Assembly (NCBI GenBank): GCA_015485355.1 | Contig: WFTQ01000072.1 | Location: 1 to 64,000, forward strand | Source: a bacterium | GTDB lineage: Bacteria > Calditrichota > Calditrichia > RBG-13-44-9 > J042 | DNA: 64,000 nt | Direction: 5' to 3' | In this document: in pieces, positions 35,823-46,000 of the stretch | How the letters are laid out: each line of letters begins with the position of its first letter | How positions within the stretch are numbered: the first letter of the stretch is position 1 | The notes under the pieces: model-generated | What the model was told of the DNA's origin: nothing | The model's input: only the letters and a program-made list of their open reading frames with translations | The model's database searches: none | Made by a program: the position numbers and the translations under genes

Positions 35823-37388
35823 ATGAAATCCCGTGGATTATCAGGGCGGAAATTCCGTTGCGGATGTTTCGGTGTGGTAATCGGGTTAGCCGTTTGGAGC
35901 GTTCAGGGATTATGGGCTCAGCAGTCCAGCCAACTGGATACCAGTCGCATTCGCCGGGTGGCCGAAAAAAAATTTTTAAGCCTGGAACGTAACCGGACCG
36001 TCCATCGCTATCGGGGTGACCGGGTGATCCCGGCCGGCGAAATCCTTAATGGCCATGTCGTCGTATTTCGGGGCAGCCTCGATGTGTATGGTACCATTAA
36101 CGGCGATATACTGGTAATCGGCGGTAACGTTCTGGTACGCAATGATGGGTGGGTAAACGGGGATATTACGAGCATCGGGGGGAAGGTCGAGGTGGAAGAA
36201 AAAGGGCATGTTTTGGGCAATATGCTGGAAACTCATGTGGACAATCTGTTTCTGTTACAAACCTCCCGTCATCGATCTCGTTTTCGGAAGAATGCCTGCG
36301 CTGCGCCCGGTGAGAATCCCCAAAACGGGCTCCTGTTCCGGTATAATCGGGTGGAAGGACTTTTCCTTGGATGGGACTTTTCCGGGAACGGCCGGCATAA
36401 GGGAAGATATTTTTCCCTCTACGGTTTTGGTGGATATGGTTTCAAAAGCAAGGCCTGGCGTTATGCGTTCGGTATCCGTCGCTGGTTTATCGATCCCCGG
36501 GATTACCGCCTGGAGCTGGGCTTTGATATTCACGACCTGACCGACACCAAAGATTTGTGGCGTGCACCTTACCTGGAAAATACTCTGGCGGCGTTGTTCT
36601 TGCGGGAAGATTTTCATGACTACTTCCGGCGGATGGGGTACCGGGTATATTGGGCTCAGAGTCTGGGTAGCCACGCCTCCCTTCGGGTAGAGTTTCGGGA
36701 TGATGATTATCGTAGCATGTCCAAGGCAACCAATTGGTCTGTCTTCGGGGGTAAAAAAGTCTTTCGCGAAAATCCCGGGTTGGGGAAATACGAAGGGAAG
36801 TATCAGACGCTACGGGCGCGATTGGAGTGGGACAATCGCAAAGGGTACCATAACCACCGGAAAGGCTGGAAGGTGCTCCTGGATGCGGAAGTGGCTCCAT
36901 CCCGCTGGAGCAATACCACCGTGTTTGAACGCTATGTCCTGGAGGTGCGCGGTTATTTCCGTGTATCCACCGAAGAGAATGTAAACGCTCGCATTATATT
37001 GGGTGCTTCTCGCGGCGATTTGCCCATTCAGAAAAATTTTGAACTGGGTGGAATTGGTACCCTGAGAGGCTATCCCTTTAAAATGTTTCCGGGAAACCAA
37101 ATGGTCCTGGCGAACCTGGAGTATGTGGTATCCGGGGAGCTGGTGGGGCATTCCTTTATGGACGATTTTTACCTCATTCTATTTGCGGATGCCGGGGTAG
37201 CCTGGATGGGTGGCCCCGATCAGACCCTCCAGGAGAGCTGGAAGTACCTTCATCGGGATCGCGTAAAAAGTGATCTGGGTATTGCAATTGCCACTCATGA
37301 TGGCGATTTTCGTATCAATCTGGCGCGGCCCTTTCGCGCGGGGCGTAAGGACGTTGTCCTAACGGTGCGGATCAGTCGGCCGTTTTAA
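35823..37388 (+). CDS. bactofilin-like helix fused to an outer-membrane beta-barrel
   Basis: A protein of 521 residues with a signal peptide ending near residue 32 (LWA/QQ). Residues about 65-135 form short beta-helix repeats of the polymer-forming kind (GHVVVFRGSLDVYGTINGDILVIGGNVLV, GWVNGDITSIGGKVEVEEKG, each written here as part of the run). From about 165 to the end is a barrel of the surface antigen/Omp85 type, with the lid motif GGIGTLRGYPFK at about 410 and a terminal strand VVLTVRISRPF. The combination suggests an outer-membrane protein that polymerises or anchors at its periplasmic side. It heads a three-gene set (gaps of 9 and -1 bases). Confidence 0.78.
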   Translation: MKSRGLSGRKFRCGCFGVVIGLAVWSVQGLWAQQSSQLDTSRIRRVAEKKFLSLERNRTVHRYRGDRVIPAGEILNGHVVVFRGSLDVYGTINGDILVIGGNVLVRNDGWVNGDITSIGGKVEVEEKGHVLGNMLETHVDNLFLLQTSRHRSRFRKNACAAPGENPQNGLLFRYNRVEGLFLGWDFSGNGRHKGRYFSLYGFGGYGFKSKAWRYAFGIRRWFIDPRDYRLELGFDIHDLTDTKDLWRAPYLENTLAALFLREDFHDYFRRMGYRVYWAQSLGSHASLRVEFRDDDYRSMSKATNWSVFGGKKVFRENPGLGKYEGKYQTLRARLEWDNRKGYHNHRKGWKVLLDAEVAPSRWSNTTVFERYVLEVRGYFRVSTEENVNARIILGASRGDLPIQKNFELGGIGTLRGYPFKMFPGNQMVLANLEYVVSGELVGHSFMDDFYLILFADAGVAWMGGPDQTLQESWKYLHRDRVKSDLGIAIATHDGDFRINLARPFRAGRKDVVLTVRISRPF

Positions 37389-37397
37389 TTTGGAGTA

Positions 37398-39179
37398 ATG
37401 ATGAAAAATGGATTCAACATAGGTTTTCTGGTGTTTTTGGTGCTGGTTGTTTGCCAGGAGGTGGCAGCGCAATCCCATGCGGCATTGCGGCTTGAGGATA
37501 TTCGGTTTGGGCAATTGAAATACGGCGGTTTCCATCTGAAGACCATGAAAACGATTCAGGTAACCGCATATGGTGGGGGGGTGCCGGATCCAGGAAAGCG
37601 TCGGCGCAAAATGATGTACGATCCCTCGGGGATGTTTGCTTACGGGTGGATCTTGAATGCCGATACCCGCGAGGTCGTGTGGAAAATGACCGTGGATAAT
37701 TCCCGCGAAGATCCCTTGAGCCGTTTCGGCCGTAAGTTCGAGGGGGAGATGAAATTACCGGCCGGGGATTATGAAGCTTACTTTTTTGCTCGTAAACCTT
37801 ATCTGCGCTGGATATCCGATGGGTTCTTCAGTCTGGGAAAATTTTTGGACATGCTCATTCGAGGCGATGAGGATTGGGAACGTTTGGAGTCCCGCTTTAA
37901 AATGTCCATCGAGGGTGTGGATGAGGTCTTCTCCTCCGGGTATGTTCGCAACGCCATTCGCCAGCGGCAACAGTCCGCCGTGGTTTCCATCACCGATCTG
38001 GGAGATTCGGATTATCGACAGCAGGGCTTTTCTTTAACCAAAGGGGGAGAGTTTCTGATTTATGGAATTGGGGAGGCCTTTCACGGAGAGGAATTCGATT
38101 ACGGCTGGATCGTTACGGCCGATAACGATCGCAAAATCTGGGAGATGGTGGAAGAAAGCAGTGACCATGCCGGCGGTGCCATTAAAAATCGGGTCTGGAA
38201 GGAAACGCTTTTTCTGAATCCGGGGAGTTATTGGGTGTATTATATTACCGACGATTCGCATTCTCCGGAGCGTTGGAACGCGAATCCTCCCAGCGATCCG
38301 TTTTACTGGGGGATTACCATCGAAGGGCTGCCGGGACGTTTTGACCCCAAGGCGGTGCAAAAGTTAAATGTGGCCGCCATTACTCCCATCGTCGAGTTGA
38401 CCCGTCTGGGAAACGATGAATATGTCGAATCCAGTTTTCGGTTGAAGCAACCCATGCGAATTCGGATTCTGGCGGTGGGTGAGGGCGAAGAGGGCGAAAT
38501 GTTTGATTACGGATGGATAGTGGATGATCGCACCGGAAAAAAGGTATGGCAAATGACCTATGCACGCACCACCCATGCCGGTGGAGCGGACAAAAATCGG
38601 GCGGTGGACGAAGTGGTGTTATTGCAACCGGGAACTTATACGGTTTATTTCATTACCGATGGGTCTCACGCATTTCGCAAATGGAATGCCCGTCCACCCT
38701 ATAACCCCACCCGGTGGGGGATTACCATTTTCCCTGCCGATCCTCACGAATCCGCTGCCGCGGTGGTGGAAGTGCCTGTACCCCCACTCGAAGAGGAAGA
38801 CGCGGTGTTGGTCCGTCTGGTAAAAGTGCGCAACAATGAACATCGGAAAACGATGCTGACGCTGGATCGACCTACCCGGGTGCGGATTTATGGGATAGGA
38901 GAAGGGGACTGGGAGGAAATGTACGATTATGCGTGGATCGAGAACCGCCAAACCGGAGAAGTGGTTTGGGAGATGAGTTACGAAGAAACACGCTGGGCGG
39001 GCGGGGCGCGAAAAAATCGAAAAGTCGATCGCATAATCACCCTCCCTGCCGGTGAGTATGTGGTCCATTACCTGACCGACGATTCCCATGCTTATCGCAG
39101 CTGGAATGCCGATCCCCCGGACGACCCTTCCCATTATGGGATCACCATTTATCGGCTCAAAACCGCGGGAGAACAATAA
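37398..39179 (+). CDS. secreted protein with four tandem beta-domains
   Basis: A protein of 593 residues with a signal peptide (about 1-24). It contains four copies of a ~115-residue domain at about 30-135 (divergent), 194-310, 330-446 and 470-586. Copies 2-4 share the pattern F/YDY.WI......VW.M, then AGGA.KNR, a PG.Y.V/VY.ITD(D/G)SH motif, WNA.PP.DP and (W/H)YGITI. I do not recognise the domain; it looks like a beta-sandwich and may bind ligand or partner proteins at the surface. ATG 37401 is equally possible. The stop overlaps the next start as TAATG. Confidence 0.75.
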   Translation: MMKNGFNIGFLVFLVLVVCQEVAAQSHAALRLEDIRFGQLKYGGFHLKTMKTIQVTAYGGGVPDPGKRRRKMMYDPSGMFAYGWILNADTREVVWKMTVDNSREDPLSRFGRKFEGEMKLPAGDYEAYFFARKPYLRWISDGFFSLGKFLDMLIRGDEDWERLESRFKMSIEGVDEVFSSGYVRNAIRQRQQSAVVSITDLGDSDYRQQGFSLTKGGEFLIYGIGEAFHGEEFDYGWIVTADNDRKIWEMVEESSDHAGGAIKNRVWKETLFLNPGSYWVYYITDDSHSPERWNANPPSDPFYWGITIEGLPGRFDPKAVQKLNVAAITPIVELTRLGNDEYVESSFRLKQPMRIRILAVGEGEEGEMFDYGWIVDDRTGKKVWQMTYARTTHAGGADKNRAVDEVVLLQPGTYTVYFITDGSHAFRKWNARPPYNPTRWGITIFPADPHESAAAVVEVPVPPLEEEDAVLVRLVKVRNNEHRKTMLTLDRPTRVRIYGIGEGDWEEMYDYAWIENRQTGEVVWEMSYEETRWAGGARKNRKVDRIITLPAGEYVVHYLTDDSHAYRSWNADPPDDPSHYGITIYRLKTAGEQ

Positions 39180-39976
39180 TGAAAACCCGAGGCATCATAA
39201 TTGGAGGACTTTGTGTGTTGTTATTGGGGATGTTTCAAAACGTCTTTACCAAAACCCTGGAAGAGTACTACAAAAAGAAACTGAGTTTTGCGCCCGGAGG
39301 GAAAATCGTCCTGGAAAATCGTAATGGCTCGGTGACGGTAGAAGGCTGGGAGCACGACGAAGTTCTGATCGAGGCTCGTATTGAAGTAAAGGGTGGAAAC
39401 GAGAAAAAACTAAAAGAAACCATGGAAGCAGTGGAAATCATGGTCGAGGCGGAAGACAATCGGATTACCATCGACACACGCTATCCCGACACCGGGTTTA
39501 CCAGCATCTGGGATGTGCTTTTTGGAAATCACGTCAATGTGAATGTACAGTACACCCTGAAGGTGCCTTTGGAAACCCATTTGAAGATCAAGACAACCAA
39601 TGGTCGGATTGAGGTGCGGGAGGTCTCCGGACGCCTGATGTTGAAAACGACCAATGGGAAAATCGCGGCCGAAAATGTGAAGGGGGTCGTAATGGCCAAA
39701 ACCACCAACGGTTCGGTGGAAGCCCACATTGAGAAAGTCGATCCCGATGGAGAGTACGAATTGATCACCACCAACGGAAGCATTAAGGTTTACTTGCCGG
39801 AGGAAACCGCTTTTGACGTGCGCGCCCGCACCACCAACGGTTCCATCGATACCGATTTCCCCTTGACGGTGCAGGGGAAATGGGCCGGTCATAAAGTGCG
39901 AGGCAGTGTCAATGGGGGTGGCCCCTTGTTTTTTCTGGAGACCACCAACGGCGGCATCCGAATCGTAAAATTTTAA
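39179..39976 (+). CDS. DUF4097-type exported beta-helix protein
   Basis: A protein of 265 residues with a signal-like N-terminus (about 5-24). It carries the DUF4097 (adhesin-like) beta-repeat. The motif TTNG recurs six times (139, 157, 175, 197, 218, 255), with a related NRNG at 48, as expected for successive turns of a beta-helix. The family is common in many phyla; function is not defined. It is coupled to the preceding gene and probably completes a surface complex with the two proteins before it. Confidence 0.8.
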   Translation: MKTRGIIIGGLCVLLLGMFQNVFTKTLEEYYKKKLSFAPGGKIVLENRNGSVTVEGWEHDEVLIEARIEVKGGNEKKLKETMEAVEIMVEAEDNRITIDTRYPDTGFTSIWDVLFGNHVNVNVQYTLKVPLETHLKIKTTNGRIEVREVSGRLMLKTTNGKIAAENVKGVVMAKTTNGSVEAHIEKVDPDGEYELITTNGSIKVYLPEETAFDVRARTTNGSIDTDFPLTVQGKWAGHKVRGSVNGGGPLFFLETTNGGIRIVKF

Positions 39977-40316
39977 GAAAGGGTGGTATAAACTCCTGCA
40001 GAATGGCGCGTTCCTTTGCGGGGTGGAGTACGGAGGTGCATGCAGTCTGCCTGTTCACGGGGCAGTTGATGGGGGCGTCGGAGGTCTTGGGGGGCAAACC
40101 TCGTTTGCATGAGGGCGATTGGAGAAAGGGGCGGAACCTTGGGAGCCTTTTCCTGCCGCTATAAGACTGGTACCGGAGGCCCAGATCAACCGCCCAACCG
40201 GGGAACGGCCCTTATGAGCGATCCAGGGAATCCATTACGCCATTTGCATGCGCCCGGAATTTCCCGGGGGCTGCTTATCCGTAAGGGGTACGGTTTTTCG
40301 GCTTTTGATTCTGGAT
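39977..40316. other. spacer between convergent genes, no gene seen
   Basis: About 340 G+C-rich bases between the DUF4097 gene and the end of radA. No frame with a ribosome-binding site or known motif and no clear terminator was seen. Confidence 0.4.
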
Positions 40317-41693
40317 TTATCGCCGGCCGGAAGAGGCTGCGGGCGGCAACACCCCGCTGATCTGCTTGACGGGATTGATTTGCAAAGAAAAGGGGTTTTT
40401 CCGATTGGCCGGAGGCCATTGATGAGCGGAGAGGACCACTCGTTGAAATCCCATTTTTTGAATTTCTTGCAGGCGGGCCTCCAGGTGAACCACGGGTCGC
40501 ACTTCGCCTCCCAATCCCAGTTCACCCAGATACACGGTATGGCCGTCCAGGGGGTAATCCTGTCGGCTGGAGTACAATGCAGCGGCCACCGCCAGGTCCA
40601 GAGCCGGGTCATCAATGCGAAACCCCCCGGCTATTTTCACGAATACGTCGTGAATTCCAAAATCCAGTCCCAGGTATCGTTCCATCACGGCCAGGATCAG
40701 GGCCAGGCGGCGATAGTCGAAACCACTGACCGTTCTCTGGGGAGTCCCGTAATGGGAACGGCTGACCAGGGCCTGAACTTCCACCAGTAAGGGACGGCTC
40801 CCCTCATAAGTGCATACCGCACTGTTGCCGGTGTGGGACGAGCATTCCGGGGAGAGAAAAAGTCCGGAAAGATTGGCCACCTCCACCAGGCCGTTGTTGC
40901 CCATTTCGAAAGCCCCCAGCTCGTTGGTGGCCCCGAAGCGATTCTTGGTGGCCCGGACGATCCGGTAGGGCTGATGGGTGTTTTCGAAAGTAACCACCGC
41001 GTCCACCAGATGTTCCAGTACCTTTGGACCGGCAATGGCGCCCTCTTTGGTCACGTGACCCACCAGAAAAAGGCTGAATTTTTGGGTTTTGGCACACTGG
41101 AACAACCGGGCTGCGCATTCCCGAACCTGGCTGACATTTCCCGGAGCCCCACTCAGTTCGGTGGTGTAGACGGCCTGAATGGAGTCCACCACAGCCACCG
41201 ATGGACGGAGCTGTTCCAGGTGGTACAGGATATCCTCCAGTTGGGTTTCCGCCAGCACCAGCAGCGGTTGGGTGGCGTTTCCCAGGCGACGGGCGCGCAG
41301 TTTGACCTGTTGCAGGGATTCTTCGCCGCTGACATAGATTACCGATTGACCCCGGGAAGCCAGATTGAGCAACATTTGTAACATCAAGGTCGATTTACCG
41401 ATGCCCGGTTCACCCGCCAGCAGGATCACGGAGGCGGGAAAAATTCCCCCGCCCAGCACGCGATCCAGTTCGGAAATTCCGGTCAAAATCCGCTCGCTTT
41501 GTTCACCGATCTCAATCCGGGAAAGCGGCTGAGGGGAAGCATCGGCTCTACTCCGGGAAGCCCCTGCCGGGGACTTCTCGACCGCCTCTTCCACAAAGGT
41601 ATTCCAATGCCGGCATTCCGGACATTTACCCAGCCATTTCGCGGATTCGTAGCTGCAATGCTGACAAATGAAGATCTGTTTAGACTTTCCCAT
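40317..41693 (-). CDS. radA: DNA repair protein RadA
   Basis: RecA-like branch-migration factor in recombination repair, 458 residues (usual length). It has an N-terminal C4 zinc finger (C10, C13, C24, C27), the Walker A GEPGIGKST (94-102), the RadA-specific KNRFG motif and a C-terminal Lon-protease-like domain that lacks catalytic residues, as in the family. GGAAG lies upstream of the start, and a TTGCAA/TAATTT promoter is about 20 bases further. Confidence 0.98.
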   Translation of the reverse strand: MGKSKQIFICQHCSYESAKWLGKCPECRHWNTFVEEAVEKSPAGASRSRADASPQPLSRIEIGEQSERILTGISELDRVLGGGIFPASVILLAGEPGIGKSTLMLQMLLNLASRGQSVIYVSGEESLQQVKLRARRLGNATQPLLVLAETQLEDILYHLEQLRPSVAVVDSIQAVYTTELSGAPGNVSQVRECAARLFQCAKTQKFSLFLVGHVTKEGAIAGPKVLEHLVDAVVTFENTHQPYRIVRATKNRFGATNELGAFEMGNNGLVEVANLSGLFLSPECSSHTGNSAVCTYEGSRPLLVEVQALVSRSHYGTPQRTVSGFDYRRLALILAVMERYLGLDFGIHDVFVKIAGGFRIDDPALDLAVAAALYSSRQDYPLDGHTVYLGELGLGGEVRPVVHLEARLQEIQKMGFQRVVLSAHQWPPANRKNPFSLQINPVKQISGVLPPAASSGRR

Positions 41694-41711
41694 CGTCTTC
41701 CGTTTTTTTAT

Positions 41712-41740
41712 AAATTAGGAGTTTTCCGTTGTGATTGCAA
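41712..41740 (-). promoter_or_regulatory. predicted radA promoter
   Basis: On the minus strand: TTGCAA (41740-41735), a 17-nt spacer and TAATTT (41717-41712). Transcription would start near 41705, 12 bases before the ATG. Confidence 0.55.
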
Positions 41741-41890
41741 ATCGGCTTTTGTGTTGATTTCCGGTGAAAGATGGGCCTGGCGAACATGCGGTGGGCGACT
41801 TCCGCTGCGCCCCGGGATCGATGTTCCCGAGGTCAAGGTAGCGGAGAAATGGAATGGTGAGCCGGCCACGAGTTTCCCATGGCAAAGGAG

Positions 41891-41919
41891 TTGCAAATCT
41901 GAAGAATTCTTTTCATATT
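41891..41919 (+). promoter_or_regulatory. possible promoter of the lipoprotein gene
   Basis: TTGCAA (41891-41896), a 17-nt spacer and CATATT (41914-41919). The predicted start would lie at the ribosome-binding site, giving a very short leader, so the call is tentative. Confidence 0.4.
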
Positions 41920-41939
41920 TTTGTCAAAGGAGTGCGGGT

Positions 41940-42479
41940 ATGAGGGTGAATCATTCGTGTTTTTGGATCATCGGGTTGCTGGTGTTGGTGCTGGTGGCTT
42001 GTCAGAAGGAACGGCCCCGGGAGGGTGAGCTGGAGCATCGGGCCGTTAGGGAGATGGGAGCCGCTGCGGGTGGAGGGGCCGACGTGACCTTTCAGTCGCT
42101 GTCTCGGGAGCGCTGGGAACAGATTCGAAAGTTACAGGAACAGATCCGTCGGCAGCCGCGGGAAACGGCCTACCGGGCCGAATTGGTAGCCCTGGCGTAC
42201 GGCCCTTCCTGGAATACGCTCTTTCTCACCGGTGCGGCGTTGATGCCACACCCCGGGAACGGTCGACCTATACCGCAATATCAGGCCGAACAAGCCGCCT
42301 TTGTGGATGCACAACGCTGGGCGGCGTATTTGCAACGCTGGCGGGCCCATCCCATGGAACCGGATTTCGGTTCCCTGCAGGCCTGGCAACCGTTGCCCTC
42401 AACGGTTTTGCACAAGGAAATACGCAACGATACGCTCATCTTGTTCCTGGCTTTCCATGTGGCGGAATCGGGATCGTGA
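41940..42479 (+). CDS. small lipoprotein of unknown function
   Basis: A protein of 179 residues with a type II signal: hydrophobic core (about 9-19) and lipobox LVAC with C21 as the lipidation site. The mature part has a helical segment (about 57-85, rich in R, Q and E) and an aromatic-rich region; no domain is recognised. AAAGGAG lies 7 bases before the ATG. It is divergent from radA and convergent with the small barrel gene, with only 24 bases between the stops. Confidence 0.75.
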   Translation: MRVNHSCFWIIGLLVLVLVACQKERPREGELEHRAVREMGAAAGGGADVTFQSLSRERWEQIRKLQEQIRRQPRETAYRAELVALAYGPSWNTLFLTGAALMPHPGNGRPIPQYQAEQAAFVDAQRWAAYLQRWRAHPMEPDFGSLQAWQPLPSTVLHKEIRNDTLILFLAFHVAESGS

Positions 42480-42503
42480 GTCCATACCGGCGGGTGGACG
42501 AGG

Positions 42504-42962
42504 CTAAAAATAATATCGCAGTCCGAACCCGCCGTTAATGTTCAATTCGGTTGCCGGGATGAGTTCCATGATGGGGACAAACTCGATGAAGAATTCCAGG
42601 GGGGCTGTCGGAAACTGATAATTGATTCCCAGGGGGATGCGTATGCCCAATAGCATGCCCTCCCGGAATTTAGTCCGCAACCCCATCCCGAAATAAGAGG
42701 CCAGCCGTCCCTGCCGAACGTCTCGGGTAACATCGCGGTGAAAAAGGTAGTCCGCATGAAAATGAACAGCGGCTTTTCCTTGAAACGACCAGGCGGCTGC
42801 GGCAGCCAGGGCCTGACCAGGGGATTGCCAGTACTTCAGGCTGATTCCGGTGGGTTCTCCGATGATGATCCCCGCCCCGAATCGATGGAAGGTGGGTTCC
42901 TTGGCCATGGCCGTAGCCAACATGAAAAACAGAATCATCCCTCTCAGAACTCTGCGCGTCAT
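42504..42962 (-). CDS. small outer-membrane beta-barrel-like protein
   Basis: A protein of 152 residues with a signal peptide (about 1-20). The mature sequence starts with GAGIIIGEPTGISLKYW and consists of alternating amphipathic strands ending in GGFGLRYYF, typical of small porin-like barrels annotated with DUF3996-like or outer-membrane domains. ATG 42962 with GGAG 6 bases upstream is chosen. It lies 41 bases downstream of the large peptidase/barrel gene on the same strand, so both may be co-transcribed. Confidence 0.7.
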   Translation of the reverse strand: MTRRVLRGMILFFMLATAMAKEPTFHRFGAGIIIGEPTGISLKYWQSPGQALAAAAAWSFQGKAAVHFHADYLFHRDVTRDVRQGRLASYFGMGLRTKFREGMLLGIRIPLGINYQFPTAPLEFFIEFVPIMELIPATELNINGGFGLRYYF

Positions 42963-43003
42963 AGCAGTCTCCTCTTCCGTTAAAACCGTTGCCCTTACCA
43001 TTC

Positions 43004-46000
43004 CTACAGGTCGGCGCCCAGGGAAAAATACCACAGGGGTTTGCTGGAGGTTTGCAGATCGAACCGCCAGGCCACATCGATTCTGAGCAGAAAATACAGA
43101 AAGAACACCCGTGCGCCAATACCGTATCCACTGATCAAATCCTTAAATCGGCGATTCCCAAACGGGTCGACGGTTGTGGGTTCGAATGTTTGGTTGCCAT
43201 ACCAGGCACTGCCGATATCGTAGAACATGACTCCGCGAATGTTAAAGAAGCGGATTTTGGGAAAACCCAATGCCAGATATTCGATCAGGGGGAAGCGAAA
43301 CTCCAGGTTTGCCAGAAAATACCGGGTGCCCACGCGTTCGTAATAATAAGCGCCGCGCAAGGGGGTTACAAACTCCGAGAAGAAGATATCGTCGATGCGT
43401 TGGATTCGCAACCCTCCCCGGAATTTGCGGTTGATCCAGTTGTCCACGCCGCCCAGGAAAAATTGTTGGGCGTTCTCCCCGAAGCTGGCACCGGCGGCCA
43501 GACGAAAAGCGAAGCTGTAATCCCGGTTGATCATCAAATACTTCCGGTAATCCACCTGCAGGGTTTTGAAGTCCCGGCTGTATCGGGAGTATTTGGGACT
43601 GTAAGTGGCGGTAATGGAGTAACGGGAGCCGTCCCAGGGTCCGGTGTAGCCCCAGAGCACATTGTCGTGGACAAAGGAAAGCGAGGGCAACATGGTGCTG
43701 ACCTTTTGTGTGGGGATGGGTAAGTCCAGGTATTCCAGATAAACGTTGTACCATAAATTATAAAAATCCAGGCGCTTAAAACGATTAAAAGGGTACGACA
43801 TCAGAAAGGTGGCTCCAAAATTCCGGTAGCGAACCAGGCCGTAGGGACCAAAAAAGAAATAGACCAGATGAAATCCCCCCACGCCGTAATTGATGCGCTG
43901 CTTTAGATAAAAATATAAGAGATTGAGATCGCTGTTCTTTAGATCGGATAGCAGATTGATGTTCATGATGACTTTATGGTCTCCCAGCAGGTCACTGAAG
44001 GCGATTGTGGTATACCCTTGCACTCCGAAAAAGGTGTTGTAACCGGCCGATCCGGTGATGATATCCGGGGAAAATTTCAATTTATATTTACGAACTTTGT
44101 ATTGACCGGGGGAGACCTGATAGGCCTGTACCGGCAGTTCGACGTCCTTTTTCTTCTGCTTGCGCAGTAAGACCCGGTTTTTGGTAAACACATAGCGGCT
44201 GTAATCATATTTTGTGGCGCTCACCGTTTTCCGGGGTAGCTTTTGTTTGTCGCTTCCGGGGGGCTGCCAGTTGCGGGCGTATACGGGCAGCGTTTCTTTC
44301 TTCATGTCTTTAACGAACTGGGTGTCCTCCAGTTTTTCGACGGGCGGAAGTTCCAAGGGAGTGTTCATTAAATAAATATCGAAGCCCCCGTCGTAAAAGG
44401 AGGTGAAAACCATCTTATTGGCGTTTTTGTCCCAGCCGATCTGAAGAATTCCCGATATGACGTTGGTAATGGCGAAATCGGTACTGTCTTCCAGGTTTCG
44501 GATAAATACGTTAAAGATGCCGTTTTTGTCGGCCAGATAGGCCAGTTTTTTCCCGTCCGGGGAGAAGATGGGATTTTGTTCTTCCCATTCGGTGTCGGTG
44601 ATGCGTTCCATTTTTCCGGTTTCCACTTCTACAATGTAAATGTCTTTCTTCTCGTAATCGAATTGACTCATGCGGAAGTCTTCCGGTGGTTCCACTCCGG
44701 TGACGTACTGTTTCCGGTCGGAGACGAAAGCGATGTAGCGGCTGTCGGGGGACCAGGAGGGTTGGTCATCGGTGAAGGGATCATTGGTAACCGGGATCAC
44801 CTCTTCGGTTTCCAGGTCGAATATATAAATGTCGCTTTGTCCGTCCTTGTTGCCGACGAAGGCGATGTAACGGCCATCGGGACTCCAAGAGGTGGTAAAA
44901 GCGCCGTCCAGTTTCATGATGTATTTCTCGATGTTATCGGTTTTAATGTCCAGAATGTAAATGGCATCCCAGGGACCGCTTTTGGCCGTGAAAGCCAGTT
45001 TGCGCCCGTCGGGACTAAAACTCATTCCTGGACGCAAAAAGTGCAATTCTTCGAAACTCTCGGAGCGTTGCCCCTTGACCAGGGTCTTGATGATTTTCCC
45101 TTCGATGGCCGAAAGCAAATAGATGTTTTGATACCCCTTGCGGTCGGAAATGAAGGCGATTTTATCTCCGTTGGGGGTGATGGCGGGGCTCACGTTCAGG
45201 TAGTTTCTTTCTTTTTTATGATTGGTCAGCCGTTTGGCGAATTCCACCGGTTCTTTGCGATTGGCCACCTCGGGCCAGTACTGGCGCCGCAGGTATCGAT
45301 GCCATTTTTCGGTGAATTCTTCATAATTCATCCCCACCGTGGTTCGCAGCACTTTCTCGAAACTGACTCGACCCCGCATTTTGCTCAACAATTCGCCTAT
45401 TTTCTCCCGTCCGTAGGTTTCCGCTATAAATTTGAACACCGACGCACCTCCCTGATACACTAAAAAGAATTGTAAATATTCCAGCGGCGGCATGTAGCCG
45501 TTTAAAGTGGCGTCCCGCACCACCATATCCAGCCGGGTGGTCCAGCCCTGGGATTCAAACTCCGCCAATCCTTCCGAAAACCATAGGGGCGGGGGCGTGA
45601 CCTCTTCTCGGATGAGGGATTGAATGGAGCCCCCGTAGAGCATGTCGTTCATCACCGCGTGGACCAGCTCGTGGTGAATGACGTGCCGAAACTGTTCGTA
45701 CGAACCCTCAAAAGGTACCACAATGCGATTCTTAAACAGTTCGGTGACCCCACCAATGCCTTCTTCCAGATATTCGATCACGACATTGGTTTGCTGCCAG
45801 TCGTTATGCGATTTGTAAACAATAAAGACAATGCGGTCTTTGATTTGATACCGGAAGTCCCGGCTGAGCTGCACATAAGCCGACTCCGCCACCTCTGCGG
45901 TAAATTTGGCAATGTCCAGTCCACCCTCGTAAAAATACACATCGAAATGTTTGGACTGGATGTAATACCATTCGAAGGTTTTATATTGAACTTTGTTCTT

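Noticed and set aside
41499-41939. Upstream extension of the lipoprotein frame into radA
   Set aside because: The lipobox signal and an AAAGGAG site place the start at 41940; the extension is antisense to radA.
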